Shown: piece after piece, positions 43,766 through 54,830 of the stretch | Layout of the letters: every line of letters starts with the position of its first letter | How positions within the stretch are numbered: the stretch's first letter is position 1 | Origin: Limnephilus marmoratus | Lineage: Eukaryota > Arthropoda > Insecta > Trichoptera > Limnephilidae | NCBI GenBank assembly: GCA_917880885.1 | Contig: OU862927.1 | Location: forward strand, 19,671,450-19,735,449 | DNA length: 64,000 nucleotides | Reading direction: 5' to 3' | Translations under genes and position numbers: made by a program | The notes under the pieces: generated by a model | Seen by the model: only the letters and a program-made list of their open reading frames with translations | Told to the model about the DNA's origin: nothing | Database searches by the model: none

Positions 43766-44430
43766 TCAAAATTATATGGAAGATTGGAGTGGAGTTCAGA
43801 CTTGAAATGAAGAGATAAAATGATGAATGGAGAGGAGGCAATTTTAAATAAGGCTTGAAAGAAGGGAAGATATTTGTTTAGAGAGGGACCTCCAAAAAAT
43901 ACGTGACCTAAAGTTCCCACTTCTAGACAACAGAAAGTATAACCTGCAGAGTCAAGCACGTAAATTTAAAAAATGTGAGAAGGAACGGAACAATGTCCAA
44001 TTCTCATTCAAAAACGTGGAAAAATGTGGGACTTGTTGAAATCACGCTTTTGGTGGGATAATCCTTTGTATTGAGGCATAGCTGGCTCTCTTGGATGACT
44101 AATAATGTGCCAATTCTCTGCCCAAACATTGCGTGATCTATCTTTGGGGATGGAAAAAATGTCAGATAAGGGAAGGGGTGTAGTTTATGTTAACAATAGG
44201 GTTGGATGCTCCTTGATTTGCCAAGGAATCTGCAATATTGTTACCTACTATGCCAACACGTCCAGGAATTCAATTGGGAGTTACGTTTTTTCAAGAGCTT
44301 TGAATGGAGGCTACCAGTACTCGAATAAGGCATACAAAGTGATCATCAGGATAAAGAAGAGGACTGGATTTAAGTTTTTGAAGGGAACTGAGAGAGTCAT
44401 AGTGAACAATTCTCAAAATGATTTATTCAG
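43766..44430 (-). pseudogene. RNase H-bearing LINE remnant (I-like)
   Basis: On minus, codons around 44420-44300 read HYDSLSSLQKLKSSPLL; then IPGRVGIVGNNIADSLANQG (44260-44200) gives the last motif of the LINE-type RNase H domain. Farther on, CCLEVGTLGHVFFGGPSLNK (about 43930-43870) resembles the C-terminal Cys/His motif of I-group LINEs. Several stops and frameshifts separate these pieces. It adjoins the previous LINE but belongs to a different clade. Confidence 0.6.
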
Positions 44431-44506
44431 ATTAACTTTGTCGTACTAAATCAATGCACGATCCTAATCCTAAGTGTGCAAAAAATATTTTACAAATTAT
44501 ATCAAA

Positions 44507-45105
44507 CTAGCTGGTACCTGGCGTGCGTTGCTATGCCATTTAATAAAGAAATTGTTTCTCCCTGCGTATGCTTTCCCATTCTTCCCGTTCCCCTTCCGGT
44601 CCCCCCCCCCCCTCCCATTCCTCTACCGTGTCCTCTTCCCCTCTCGCGTTTCTACTCCACCTCCTCCACCTTCCCTCTCCCCACTCCACTCCCCCCCTTC
44701 CCCCATCTCGCAAACCCCTATCCGAATTCCCCACCACGTGCCTCCCAGGTTCCCCTGCCCCCTTCCTGGTTCCCCCTCACCTTCCATTCCCGGTATTTCA
44801 AACAGCTCGCTTACCACCTATGGCAATTTTTTATACAAATTTCATAATACCAGAGCTCACCACACATTAACGAACACAACAAAAAAGAATTATCCAATTT
44901 GGTGCTGTCGTTCGGAACTTATGCACTTACATACATTTCGGCGATTCATTTTTATACAAATTTCATAATGCCAGAGCTCACCAGTAGTTTTATACAAACC
45001 TTATCCTGACAATAACAAACACAACAAAAAAAGAATTGTCCAATTTGGTGCAGTCGTTCGGAAGTTATGCGGGAACATACATTTCGGCGATTCATTTTTA
45101 TTCAT
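44507..45105 (-). mobile_element. Helitron-like element, copy 4
   Basis: On minus it ends with the GGCATAGCAACGCACGCC hairpin, spacer, CTAG (44507-44510) and host T. The 5' part is duplicated internally (TCATAATGCCAGAGCTCACC at about 44955, with a variant at about 44840). The 5' border is degraded near 45105. Overlapping long frames on both strands come from its C-rich tract and are not genes. Confidence 0.65.
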
Positions 45106-45640
45106 TTAAAAAGAATGTTACGATATTTGTGTTAACAGAGGATTGGCATACTACTTTTTCATCCTTGTCCTTTTTTAAATAATAAGATTTCAATTTTTAA
45201 ATAATTAGATTTGTTTTTTAATAAGATTTTTTTTTTTAGTAATATTTGTTTTTTGAATAATAAGCTTTTTAAAAATAAATAGAATTTATTTGAGTTCCAT
45301 TTGCCAAAATTGGAGTGTCACCCTAGATGTTTTGAACTAATTTTGTTTCTTGGTGGGTATACTAATTAAAGATTTATTTATGGTCTATATTGTTACAAAT
45401 CATACTTAAATTACCCATCTGGTCACTAATATGATATTTTTATTTCTTACTTTATTATTATATTTTAGTGTTTTAAACGTAGTGAATTTTAGCATTTTGT
45501 GTGTGTAAAATCAATCAAATTTATAAAAGTTAACCTCAACACAGGCCTAGTCCTAATGAGATTAATTTTTTTTTTGTATGTAAAAATAAAAAATAAGAAT
45601 GTATGGTGAGAAGTTATAAAATAAAAATAAAAATAAATTC
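45106..45640. other. unassigned AT-rich DNA
   Basis: No gene or family repeat is recognised. Confidence 0.4.
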
Positions 45641-46200
45641 ATATAGATTAGGGTTTCCCAACCAGTGGTCCGCGGACCGCAAGAGGCTAGAAGATGGTCC
45701 ACGATGGTCCGCCGGTCAATAAGCGAGCCAGCATACGGGCGGTCTAGAAGTCTGAATAAAAAAAATCGGCACAATATTCAGTTTTTCATTATTGTACCTT
45801 GCGGTCAGTGGCCATTGTGGTATTCCGTTTCGCCCCACCCCATCCTACCGCCTCCGTTGTGGTAAATATTCTCCTAGAACCCGTCCTACCCATCCCATTA
45901 CGCCCCTCCCCATCCGTCCCGGGTGCCACCCATGCTAGCCTACGCCAGTGACCGCAAGCAGCGGCTTACGCCAGCATGGGTGGCACCTGGGAAGGATAGG
46001 GCGGACAACGGACAATTCATAAAAAATTGGTCCATCCTGGGGGGGGGGTGTTGGCTAGAGAATTGTGCTCTTGGAGGGTGAAAGTCGGTCACCCTCCCCT
46101 CGCTGTGTCCACTGCTTGTCTGCACTGGTGATCCCTGTCGAAAAAATAAACGTACAAGTGGTCCCGGGTCACAAAAAGGTTGGGAACCACTGATATGGAT
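45641..46200. mobile_element. hAT-like MITE (GGTTCCCAACC ends)
   Basis: The left end TAGGGTTTCCCAACC (45649) pairs with the right end GGTTGGGAACCACTG (to 46192), a classic hAT terminus. The flanking 8-mers are ATATAGAT and ATATGGAT, 7 of 8 identical. An internal hairpin (GTGCCACCCATGCT and its complement, about 45926-45987) is present. No transposase remains in 544 bp. Confidence 0.8.
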
Positions 46201-46369
46201 AGATAGATGTAATTAAGGCAATATAGGAATGAATCCAGGAAAAATGGTATATTTTAGGTCAACGTATAAACCCTTATTCACGATAGGATTATTTGAAATT
46301 CCTTTTTGTTTTCAAAGCATACCATAAGAAAATTACAGGAATGTCAACATTAAAAAGGCAGAGAATGGA

Positions 46370-46690
46370 CATAATAATAATAATAATAATTGGCTAATTT
46401 ATATAGCGCCGTTTTCGTGAAAAATCACCTCAAGGGCGCTGTACAAATAAATATATAAAAGAATACATATTACTTGCTTATAACTAAGATTTACAATTAC
46501 AACTAGTGACTTACATCTAAGACTTATGGCTACTTATATTACTGCCTTACAACTAAGATTTACATTTATAACTTGTGACTTAGCTCTAAGACTTATAGCT
46601 AGTGACTTATGACTAAGACATATAGATTCTAACCTAAAACTGGTGACTTATTAACACACATATTTACAATTAAGATTAGTGCCAGAAGAA
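46370..46690. repeat. TAA microsatellite and degenerate CTTA repeats
   Basis: (TAA)n at about 46371-46390, then an inverted pair AGCGCC/GGCGCT around 46404-46440, then six or so diverged copies of an ACTAAGATTTACA / CTAGTGACTTA unit. Non-coding, class unknown. Confidence 0.6.
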
Positions 46691-48266
46691 GTAGGAAGTT
46701 TTTACATAATATTAAAATTCGAGAATGCACCCTTGCACCGTTTCACATTTATAACCCTCATATATGTGAAAAGGCGTATTTTTTGGCTTCTGTAAATTCT
46801 CTTTGGCAAATTTCGATATACACATCCCCGGCAAAGCAAATATCTCACAAAATAAATAAGAAAGAAAAACGTTTATTTTGCATTTGATTATCCCTTTTCC
46901 TAATGATTATTCTATCGATCGCGTCAAAGTATATTATGAACAGGAAAGCGTTATCTGAAATTTGCGTTTTGCGAAGCATCACTGTTATACTCATTAGATA
47001 AGAGAATGCACCGCTTCGCCGACATCTGTCATAATAACGACTATTGTATATCGCTTATCTTGACACGATGATTAACTTTTGCCCAATACATGCAGGCTGA
47101 TTTCTGACGAAGCATTGATAAAGAATATTATATTTAACTGGGATCATAGACATCCAAATTTAATAGACGAGAAGATACAGATGAGGGGTAAAACAAAAAC
47201 TATGGGGGGACGAAGAGGGGAAAGATGACTGTGATTCATTAAAAAATCAATATGACAGCATATAGGCATCTCGCATTATAATATCACCATTTAGTTCTTA
47301 AAAGCAAAATCTGCTTCAATGAATAGACCTTTTTACATGAGAGCGCGAATTGCTCGCCACGTTATTAACATATTTGCGACGTCCAAATGAGGCAAAGTAA
47401 AGTTCGCCACTTTTCACAGACGAATATTTTGTTGCCGTATTTAGTTAAGACATTATTACAAATGTTTAATAATTTACTTATCCCTGTAACCAGCGACGAG
47501 CTACTGGAGAACCGCCCACATTCGTTGTGATCAACATATTTTAGGGTATAATGTATAGCCCAAGCTATCATTTTTGCCATGTTATTTCGTAAAATGTACG
47601 ATGTGAGCTCGACGCTGGTCCGGACAAGAATGATGACGTCACCTTTTTTAGAGTCAAACGAGGCTCTCATAAGCCCAGCAGGTTCCAAGGAACCGGTATG
47701 GGGAGGGGGAAATAATACGCTTTTATCACTTAGGGCAGGTCTATACATATATTCATTTGTCTATGTCTGGGATCCATTTATCGTTTCCAGGTGAAAAAAC
47801 TTTGAGGTAGGTGTTGCTGACCATTTTATAGATCCATTATGAACTGATTCCATAAGCAACCCGTTCCTCGGATCCACTGTAGCTAGTCACCGGGACAAAT
47901 TAACCGAGACAGAGCAATGACGTCATATATAATATACATATAGCCACTTGATACAACATGTATTACCGTCAATCTTTTAATATTTGGAGAGATACCACAT
48001 ATTCACAAATTCACAAATTCGCAGCAATTATACCTAGGGGGGAGACGTCCCCGTCCGACATGCTGACGGAAGTAGCGACATCTTCTGTCGAATTCTTGAA
48101 TTCGGAACCGAATTATAACAGTAGCTTTGTGTGAAATTCTATGTACACAGATGTTATTTGTGTCGCGGCGCGTGTGGCGTGGCGTCCGACATGCATTCGT
48201 AATTGGGTTAACCACGCAGACGCTACGGTATGAATAACGTTCGAATTATACGTCAATAAATGTTCC
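46691..48266. other. unassigned AT-rich DNA
   Basis: No gene is supported. The 127-codon minus frame at 47365-47748 shows no domain, and its low-stop stretch may be chance. Confidence 0.45.
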
Positions 48267-48701
48267 TTAAGGGCCCGCAACCCGGATTTGTACCGATTTA
48301 TTACATATTTCCCTTAAATACGGTATGTTTTAAAGCTCTTAAAAAAATATATGTTATTCTTGAAAATAATATCTAGACTTTGCCCGCGCTGAAACGCAAA
48401 TTATATAAAATTTCCTCCAAAGAAAAAAATTGCCATCTATGCTCCAAAAGTTATTATTAACACGTTTGTTTCAGTTATTTTACAAGTTATATGTATGAAA
48501 AAATTCACAGTGTTTCTTTAAATGCTGTTTAAGATAATGCCCGCTAGATTTTTGCTCTATTTTAAACGAGTCGTGTTTTATTAAACATTTTCGCAATTTT
48601 CGCATCGATTTTGTCGCTGTAAGTGTTAGCTCTCTCCTCTAACATTCGTAATTTCGTATCTCTCCATCTTCTTCTTTTCGGGCCCGGTTGCAGAGCCTTA
48701 A
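48267..48701 (-). mobile_element. TTAA-flanked MITE, copy D
   Basis: The element is 48271-48697, inverted relative to the other four, with TTAA on both sides. Its ends GGGCCCGCAACCC and GGTTGCAGAGCC give the clearest view of the inverted repeat. Confidence 0.9.
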
Positions 48702-48751
48702 TACATCAATAAATCTATTTTGAGCGGTGTATCAGACCCTGTAGCATTTTT

Positions 48752-49095
48752 TTAACATTAGCTCCAACCGAGGAAAATAATTCCCCTAACGGCTTATGTC
48801 ATCTTTGGGGATGCTGTAAGGAGGGTCTTTAAGGGAAAAGAAGAAGAGAAAGTTCTTGTAAGGAAAAGGGTTTGCGGGATGGTAGGTAGTAGCCTGGGGG
48901 TCGGTGTCTCCAGGAGTGACGGACGTACGAATCCATTCCTTCCACTGCGGTGCAAGGCGATGTTCCGAGAGAGTCCTGCTGGAGAGATCAAAAGGTTTCC
49001 CTCAACCGGTCTCTCCCGATCTGGCCTGCCACAAACCTTACCCTATGAATCCGGGCATCCCTGCTAAGTCACCAAATGTACTCGTAATTAAGTAA
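48752..49095 (-). mobile_element. SINE family S, copy 4
   Basis: A minus-strand copy from the stem-loop tail (48752-48800) to GAATCCGGGCATCCCTGC near 49060. The 5' part beyond about 49095 is missing. Confidence 0.7.
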
Positions 49096-49784
49096 CTATC
49101 TTTTTACCGCGGCTTCGCTCGCATGGTGTAAGGGGGGTTCACACTCCGCCTCCTCCACCTCCCCCCCTCCCCCCCATCTGCATCACCCATTATACGATGG
49201 TGTAGGTAGATCCTTAAAAACAGAACTCTGAACCTTTTTTCCTCAATTTGCTGAATGTTCTTTACACCAGAGAACCAAGCTCGATATTATTCGCAGAAAG
49301 CTTTTTTACCAACACAATGTTTATCTTTCCGACCTCAAAAGAGTGATTACAGAATCAATTTGGGTGAACAGCCGTGGGGCCATTATTGGACGAAAGCTGT
49401 GAAGCGTCTAGCTGATTTGTAAGTGCTGGGTGGGCAGTAAAAGGTGAGCCACACTGTAAATATTTAACCAACGATTGGCACTTTGTTATTAAGAGTGATT
49501 TGAAAATAAAAATCTATGCTTTTGCTCATTTTGTGGGTTGAGAATCAGATTCCCATTTTTACCCTGGTAACACCGATTTAACTATTTACATTGGAAACCT
49601 ATAATTCACAATAAAAACACACAAATTTGTTATAGACCACTTTAATTTTATTAACACTCTACCGGTTTTGGAAGAACTTTTTTTCATCAGGAGAATATTA
49701 TAACACTAACCTACGATACAAAATATTGAAAGGCGTATATTTTAAAATAAATAGGTGATTAGGTGAGTGGTGAACAAAGGGAAG
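49096..49784. other. unassigned DNA, possible Penelope-like terminus
   Basis: A C-rich tract is at 49140-49190. The stretch 49620-49700 (TACCGGTTTTGGAAGAAC, then CATCAGGAG) resembles the termini of Penelope-like elements, but no coding part supports this. Confidence 0.3.
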
Positions 49785-50219
49785 TTAGGGCTCTGCAACC
49801 GGGCCCGAAAAGAAGAAGATGGAGAGATACGAAATTACGAATGTTAAAGGAGAGCGCTAACATTTACAGCGAAAAAATCGATGCGAAAATTGCGAAAGTG
49901 TTTAATAAAACACGACTCGTTTAAAATAGAGCAAAAATCTCACAGGCATTATCTTAAACAGCATTTAAAGAAAAACTGTGAATTTTTTCATACATATAAC
50001 TTGTAAAATAACTGAAACAAGCGTGTTAATAATAATTTTTGGAGCATCCTTTGCGATTTTTTTCTATCGAGGGAATTTTGTATAATTTGCGTTTCGGCGC
50101 GGGCAAAGTCTAGATATTATCTTCATAAATAACATATATTTTTTTAAGAGCTTTAAAACTTGCCGTGTTTAAGGGAAATATGTAATAAATCGGTACAAAT
50201 CCGGGTTGCGGACCCTTAA
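49785..50219 (+). mobile_element. TTAA-flanked MITE, copy E
   Basis: The element is 49789-50215. TTAA is intact on the right, and the left has TTAG, one base changed. It sits 50 bp before a SINE copy. Confidence 0.8.
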
Positions 50220-50269
50220 GAGATCCGACAAGAACAGAGCGATTCACTGGAAATTTTTCAATTTGGGAG

Positions 50270-50720
50270 GTGGGTATTAGTACTGCCGCCCCGGAAACCA
50301 TTTATTTAATAACCAACACCTCTGCCATAGGTAAATCCAAGTGGTTCGCTACGTTTGGTGACTTAGCAGGGATGCCCGGGTTCATGAGCTGAGGTTTGAC
50401 CGGGTCTTGGCGGCGTAGGCGTCTGCCCACCAGCTGCATGGGAAGCCTGATCGAGAGAGAATAGTTGAGGGATTCCCTTTGACTTCTCCAACTATAGTCT
50501 CTCGGAACATCGCCTTGCATCACAGTGGGAGGGATGGATTCATACGTCCGTCACTCCTGGTCTCACTGTACCCCAAATTCCTACCCACCCCTAATACCCC
50601 TTTCCTTCTCAGAACTTCCTTAACTTCCTTTTCGCAAAATTCCCTCCACACAGCATCCCCAAAGATGACATAGACCTGGGGAATTATTTTCCTCAGGACC
50701 TCCTAAGCTATATTAAGGTT
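50270..50720 (+). mobile_element. SINE family S, copy 5 (reference-like)
   Basis: The most complete copy: ACTGCCGCCCCGGAAACC, AGTGGTTCGCTACGTTTGGT, ATGCCCGGGTTCATG, GTCTTGGCGGCGTAGGCG, CATCGCCTTGCATCACAG, CTCCACACAGCATCCCC and the ATTATTTTCCTCAGG tail. A clear tRNA or 5S head was not identified, so the promoter type is open. Confidence 0.8.
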
Positions 50721-51599
50721 TTCGCGAGTGAAAGGTGTAGAATAATCTTACCGGTTTACCCGTGTAACGTAGTCCTTAAAAGGACGTTTTAACTTCTGAC
50801 ATTTCGGACAAATCTCATTGTCCATCTTCAGAGGCCTTTTGTCTTGAGTTTTGTCTCAAACTGTTCACTTTCGCGTGTCTGTTCGGTCCAGAAATCAAGA
50901 CCTAAGTGAGTGCTTACCAATTGTCTAGGACGTCTAGGACGGAGTACACGTGTTAAAAGTGATTTGATCAGCGTGCTGTTTGCAACAAACTGACAAAACA
51001 ATGGTTATGACCGGTCAGTGGTTTTGCAAGCATCGTGTTTGGGTCCCACCAAGGCGTTACCAGGGCTAAGTCCTCCATCACGACTCAAGCAATATTTTCA
51101 GCTTACTGTTGTGGTAGCAGGAGATTGTCAAATATTGTCGGGTTATTCTTTTAATAAAAAAAAGTTATTAGTCTTTGTAAAGTCAAACCCCTACGAAGCA
51201 ACACAATTGCAGTGTCGACCTTGTACGTTCATTTTGTTACTGTTAGTTAGTGAGATAAAAATATAAAGATGTTACATTAACGAGTACAGTACCGTCTAGG
51301 AAAAGTTATGTAATATTTTTCCTTTCAGCTTTTCCACAACAAAACTTTAATTTTTTTGATAGAATAACATATTCAATTGCAAGCAATAAACCAGCTTTTA
51401 GTTCAGAAAAGTATGATATTTTACAATTTCAGCCATTCCACTGATTTACTGGGACCAGGTTGTGGAACAGTTGTTCCATGTAAACATAATTTTTCGCAAA
51501 TCAAAAATATTATGATACAGACATAATGCATAAAGTGCAAGCGATTTTTTTCGTTTTCCTGAAGCATAACGGCTTATAAAAAGACGTTGTCTTTTTTGC
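50721..51599. other. unassigned DNA
   Basis: No gene is supported. The stretch around 50790-50850 (TTTCGGACAAATCTCATTGT and CATCTTCAGAGGCC) is reminiscent of Penelope-like ends but is not diagnostic. Confidence 0.35.
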
Positions 51600-52430
51600 A
51601 TTAGCTTCACGCTGTGGAAAATAATTTCCCTCATGGAGTATTTCATCTTTGGGGACGCTGTATGGAGAAGCGTTTTGAGGAAAGATATTAAGTTCTAGGA
51701 AGTAAAAAAGGTCTGAGGGGTGGGCAGAATCTGGGTGGGTAGAATTAGTGTCTCCAGGAGTAACGGACGTATGAATCCATCCCTCTCACTGCGGTGCAAG
51801 GCGATATTCCTAGAAAGTCCTGCCGAAGAGGTCCAAAAACTTCTCTCAACCAGTCTGTCCCGATCAGTTGGTGGACAGATGCATCCACCACCAAAACCCA
51901 AACAAACTTCACCCCATAAACCCGGGCAGCGTATTTACAAAACCTATACCGATTCAGTGCGGTAGCGGCAATTTACATTTTAAATATACCTATATATTGG
52001 TTATTTTTTATCACATTGCAAAAACAAAAATTGTTCTAAAATCAAGATAAAATAATCTTTCTGATGTGTATATTAGAAATTAATAATTTTATTTCTAAAT
52101 ATTTAAATTTTGATATTATTCCCGTATTTTGTAAATACACCTCTATAATGATAATTTTTTATCACTTTGCAAAAACAAAAATTGTTCTAAAATCTAGATA
52201 AAATAATCTTTCCGATGTGTACACTAGAAATTAATTATTTTACTTCTAAATATTTAAATATTGATATTGAAAATTTAAATTGTCGGTAGCGCGACAGAAA
52301 CGCGGTAGGGATTGTAAATACGCACCCGGGCACACGTTCTGAGTCACCAAACGTATCGAACCACTTGGGGTAACCTATGACGGAGGTGTTGGTTAACTAA
52401 TAAAAGGTTTCCGGGGTAGGGGTACCCATC
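51600..52430 (-). mobile_element. SINE family S, copy 6, interrupted
   Basis: The minus-strand SINE runs from its stem-loop tail (about 51600) to CCCGGGCA at 51928, and resumes at 52325 with CCCGGGCA through AACCACTTGGGG to about 52430. The 8-bp duplication marks the transposon insertion at 51929-52324. Confidence 0.8.
51929..52324. mobile_element. TIR transposon in the SINE CCCGGG site
   Basis: The ends GCGTATTTACAA and reverse complement TTGTAAATACGC are flanked by exact CCCGGGCA. The interior is two direct copies of about 155 bp (51975-52130 and 52131-52285). It shares its ends with 36119-36869, so the two are members of one family with different interiors. Confidence 0.75.
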
Positions 52431-52872
52431 ATTGAAATTGATTTGTTTTCTCTCCCTTTTAAAATGTTAAATAGTTAAACATTTAAAAAATCTTATAATA
52501 AATAATATTAACCTTTTATCTCCGTAGATTATTTGATCTTCAAAATCATCTTGGTAAAGTGGTTTACGCCTAGTTTAAAAGTAAATACTCCTTTCCACCC
52601 ATTTCGACGGTTCGAACAAAGTATCAGTAATAATTAATTCTATCACAGCTTACGTATAAGTTATAATTTAAAACAAAACTTGGGTTTACTTAAGCCTTGT
52701 TCAACTCCGATGGTTAAATGTAAACAAAAACAAAGCTCACAAAGCTTAGCGTTCGAAAATAGAACACAAACTTAAGCCATGTATTTAAATTCCAACGACT
52801 ACGTAGGTGGCGCCGTTAATTTATTTCTACGTGCGGTGAAATAGGGAAACACTGATCTTTGCTTGTATTTTT

Positions 52873-53045
52873 TAACCCCCGACGCATGGAGCGGTGTTAT
52901 AAGTTTGACTTTCTGTGTTTCTGTCTGTGACATCATGGCTCCTAAACGAATGGACCAATTATGATGCGTTTTTTGTTTGTTTGAAAGCTGATGTGATCGA
53001 AATGTTTCTTAGCAAAAATTCATGAAAATCGGTTCAGGCGTTTCA
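52873..53045 (+). repeat. common arthropod-style interspersed repeat
   Basis: Begins TTAACCCCCGACGCATGGAG and contains ATGAAAATCGGTTCAGGCGT. I recognise the style from repeats widespread in arthropod genomes but cannot assign the class from one copy. Confidence 0.45.
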
Positions 53046-53275
53046 AGGTCATCAGCTCTTTTTGTGTTGGGGATTGCTTAAAATGCAGAAGATTTATGTT
53101 TTAGTATCAAATAAACTAGGCTTTATTTTTGTGTTGTGTTTTAAGAGTATTTTTTATGTATTTCCATGATAACATAGAAAATATCAAATTGTATTCGAGG
53201 ATAAAATCGAACGTGTTCCCAAAGATGTTGCCAAAACATTATTATGTATCATAATTACAGAAGGGTATATAGAGA

Positions 53276-53400
53276 CTATGTATGAATGTGAATGAAACAA
53301 GGAGTATGTGCCAAGACACAGTAGCTCAGCACCGTCCTCTCTGCCTACCCCTGCGGGGAAACGACACGATTGTGAGCTAGTTAGCTAGTTAGGTCGTTTA
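53276..53400 (+). pseudogene. RTE-like LINE extreme 3' end, copy 2
   Basis: Matches 4979-5095: TGTATGAATGTG, GTGCCAAGAC, CCGTCCTCTCTGCCTACCCC and TGCGGGGAAACG, followed by a CTAGTTAGCTAGTTAG tail. Only the last 35 or so codons survive, with an indel. Confidence 0.7.
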
Positions 53401-53559
53401 GATCAATTAATATTATTTTATTCTTAAATATCACATTTATACGATATTTAAACATTTAACATTAAAGTTCAAAAGTTTCTCCAATAAATTTTTTAAAAAA
53501 ATATGTAGATTCAATTTTCATTGGAATAAATCTTGTTCACAATAACTTTTGAAGTTTAT

Positions 53560-54119
53560 ACACATCAATGCAATATATTATTGACGAAGAAGATAATACT
53601 AATATATCTGAACGAAAACATGAAAAAGAACAAGACACGGAAAAATAAAGCCGTTAAAAAAAATATTATTACCTTTTTGATTTTCTGTCTTGTTTTTTAT
53701 TTGTATTATCTTCTTCTTCAATTATATATTAAATTTATGGGTATAAAATCCAAATGTTATATTAACAAAAGTTATTCCATTAAAAAATATATTCGTTCAG
53801 ACTTTTATAAGAGGTCAATGGGTGTCCCATATAATGAAATTGTATATGTTTATCCGAGACACTATCTAGGTTACAAACCAATTCCTTAGAACTTTGTGAT
53901 CATTAAAAAAGTAGCAGCCAAAAATATGGAAAAAATTAGTCGAAGATAATATTGTTAATTCAGAATTTGAAATATGAGATTGACAAAAATATTTTAAAAT
54001 AAGAAGTTCCAATGGCAGAGTTGGTTAAGGTGATTGTCCCGGTAAGACAAGAGTTCCTGGGTTCAAGTCTCAGTTGCAACAGTTACCTTTTTTTATTTTT
54101 CTTTGTTTTTTATTTTTCA
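53560..54119 (+). mobile_element. tRNA-headed SINE, copies 3 and partial hairpin
   Basis: The first part (53560-53750) contains two SINE tails in opposite orientation, with the head lost. From about 53800 a plus-strand copy runs through its upstream flank to a tRNA-like head (about 54008-54080; TGGCAGAGTTGGTTAAGG and GGTTCAAGTCT) and a tail that is cut at 54119 by a Helitron. Confidence 0.6.
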
Positions 54120-54399
54120 CTAACAGACCCGGCCACACGTTGCTGTGGCTAACGAAATCTTTATTACCAACGCCATCTGTTAAATCAAATCCACATCACG
54201 CTGCCCGCTGCCGCTTGGCCAGATATATTATATATTTCAACCAATTTACAAAAAACCTTGCCAAATTACATTCCTAAAAACCTTCCCCATGAATCACTCT
54301 ATCTATTGGTGAAAACCGCATGAAAATCCGTTGCATAGTTTAAAAGATCTAAGCGCACATACATCGTGAGCAACTTCATTTTATGCTTAGTAATAAAGA
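54120..54399 (-). mobile_element. Helitron-like element, short copy
   Basis: On minus it begins TCTTTATTACTAAGCATAAA after host A and ends with the hairpin GCCACA-GCAACG-TGTGGC, spacer and TTAG (CTAG with one change) before host T. At 280 bp it is the small relative of 32989-33586 and lacks the TTAGG array. Confidence 0.7.
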
Positions 54400-54449
54400 T
54401 AAATATAAAGAAGATATGAAAAAAAAACAATTTGTATCAGAACAACTCT

Positions 54450-54830
54450 CTTTTTGTAACTTTTGAAAGTTATTTCCGTCAATGTAATACATCATTGAAG
54501 AAGAAGATAACACTAATAATCTAACGGAAATATGAAAGAGAACAAGATACAGAAACATAAAAAGATAACATTGGCAACCGGGACAAGAAGCCAGAACCTC
54601 TCGTCTTACCGTGACAAACGTCTTACCAATTCGACTACTGCCACCTCTTATTTGAACGTCATATTTGTCAATCTCATATTTCGAATTTTAGAATTAACAA
54701 TATTATATTTGACTAAATTTTTTTTCATATTATTGGCAACTACCTTTTCATTGGAAAGAAGGGTTCGAAGGGTTGGTTTGTAACCTAGATAGTGTCTCGG
54801 ATAAATATATCCGATTTTATTTATTATAAA
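54450..54830 (-). mobile_element. tRNA-headed SINE, copy 4
   Basis: On minus the tRNA-like head (about 54650-54568) precedes a tail to about 54450 (AACAAGATACAGAAACATAA on plus). The upstream flank to 54830 (TTGGTTTGTAACCTAGATAG) matches the flank at 31530. The B-box is mutated. Confidence 0.6.

Noticed and set aside
47365..47748. 127-codon minus frame as a host gene
   Set aside because: No recognisable domain or splice context; surrounding sequence is anonymous.
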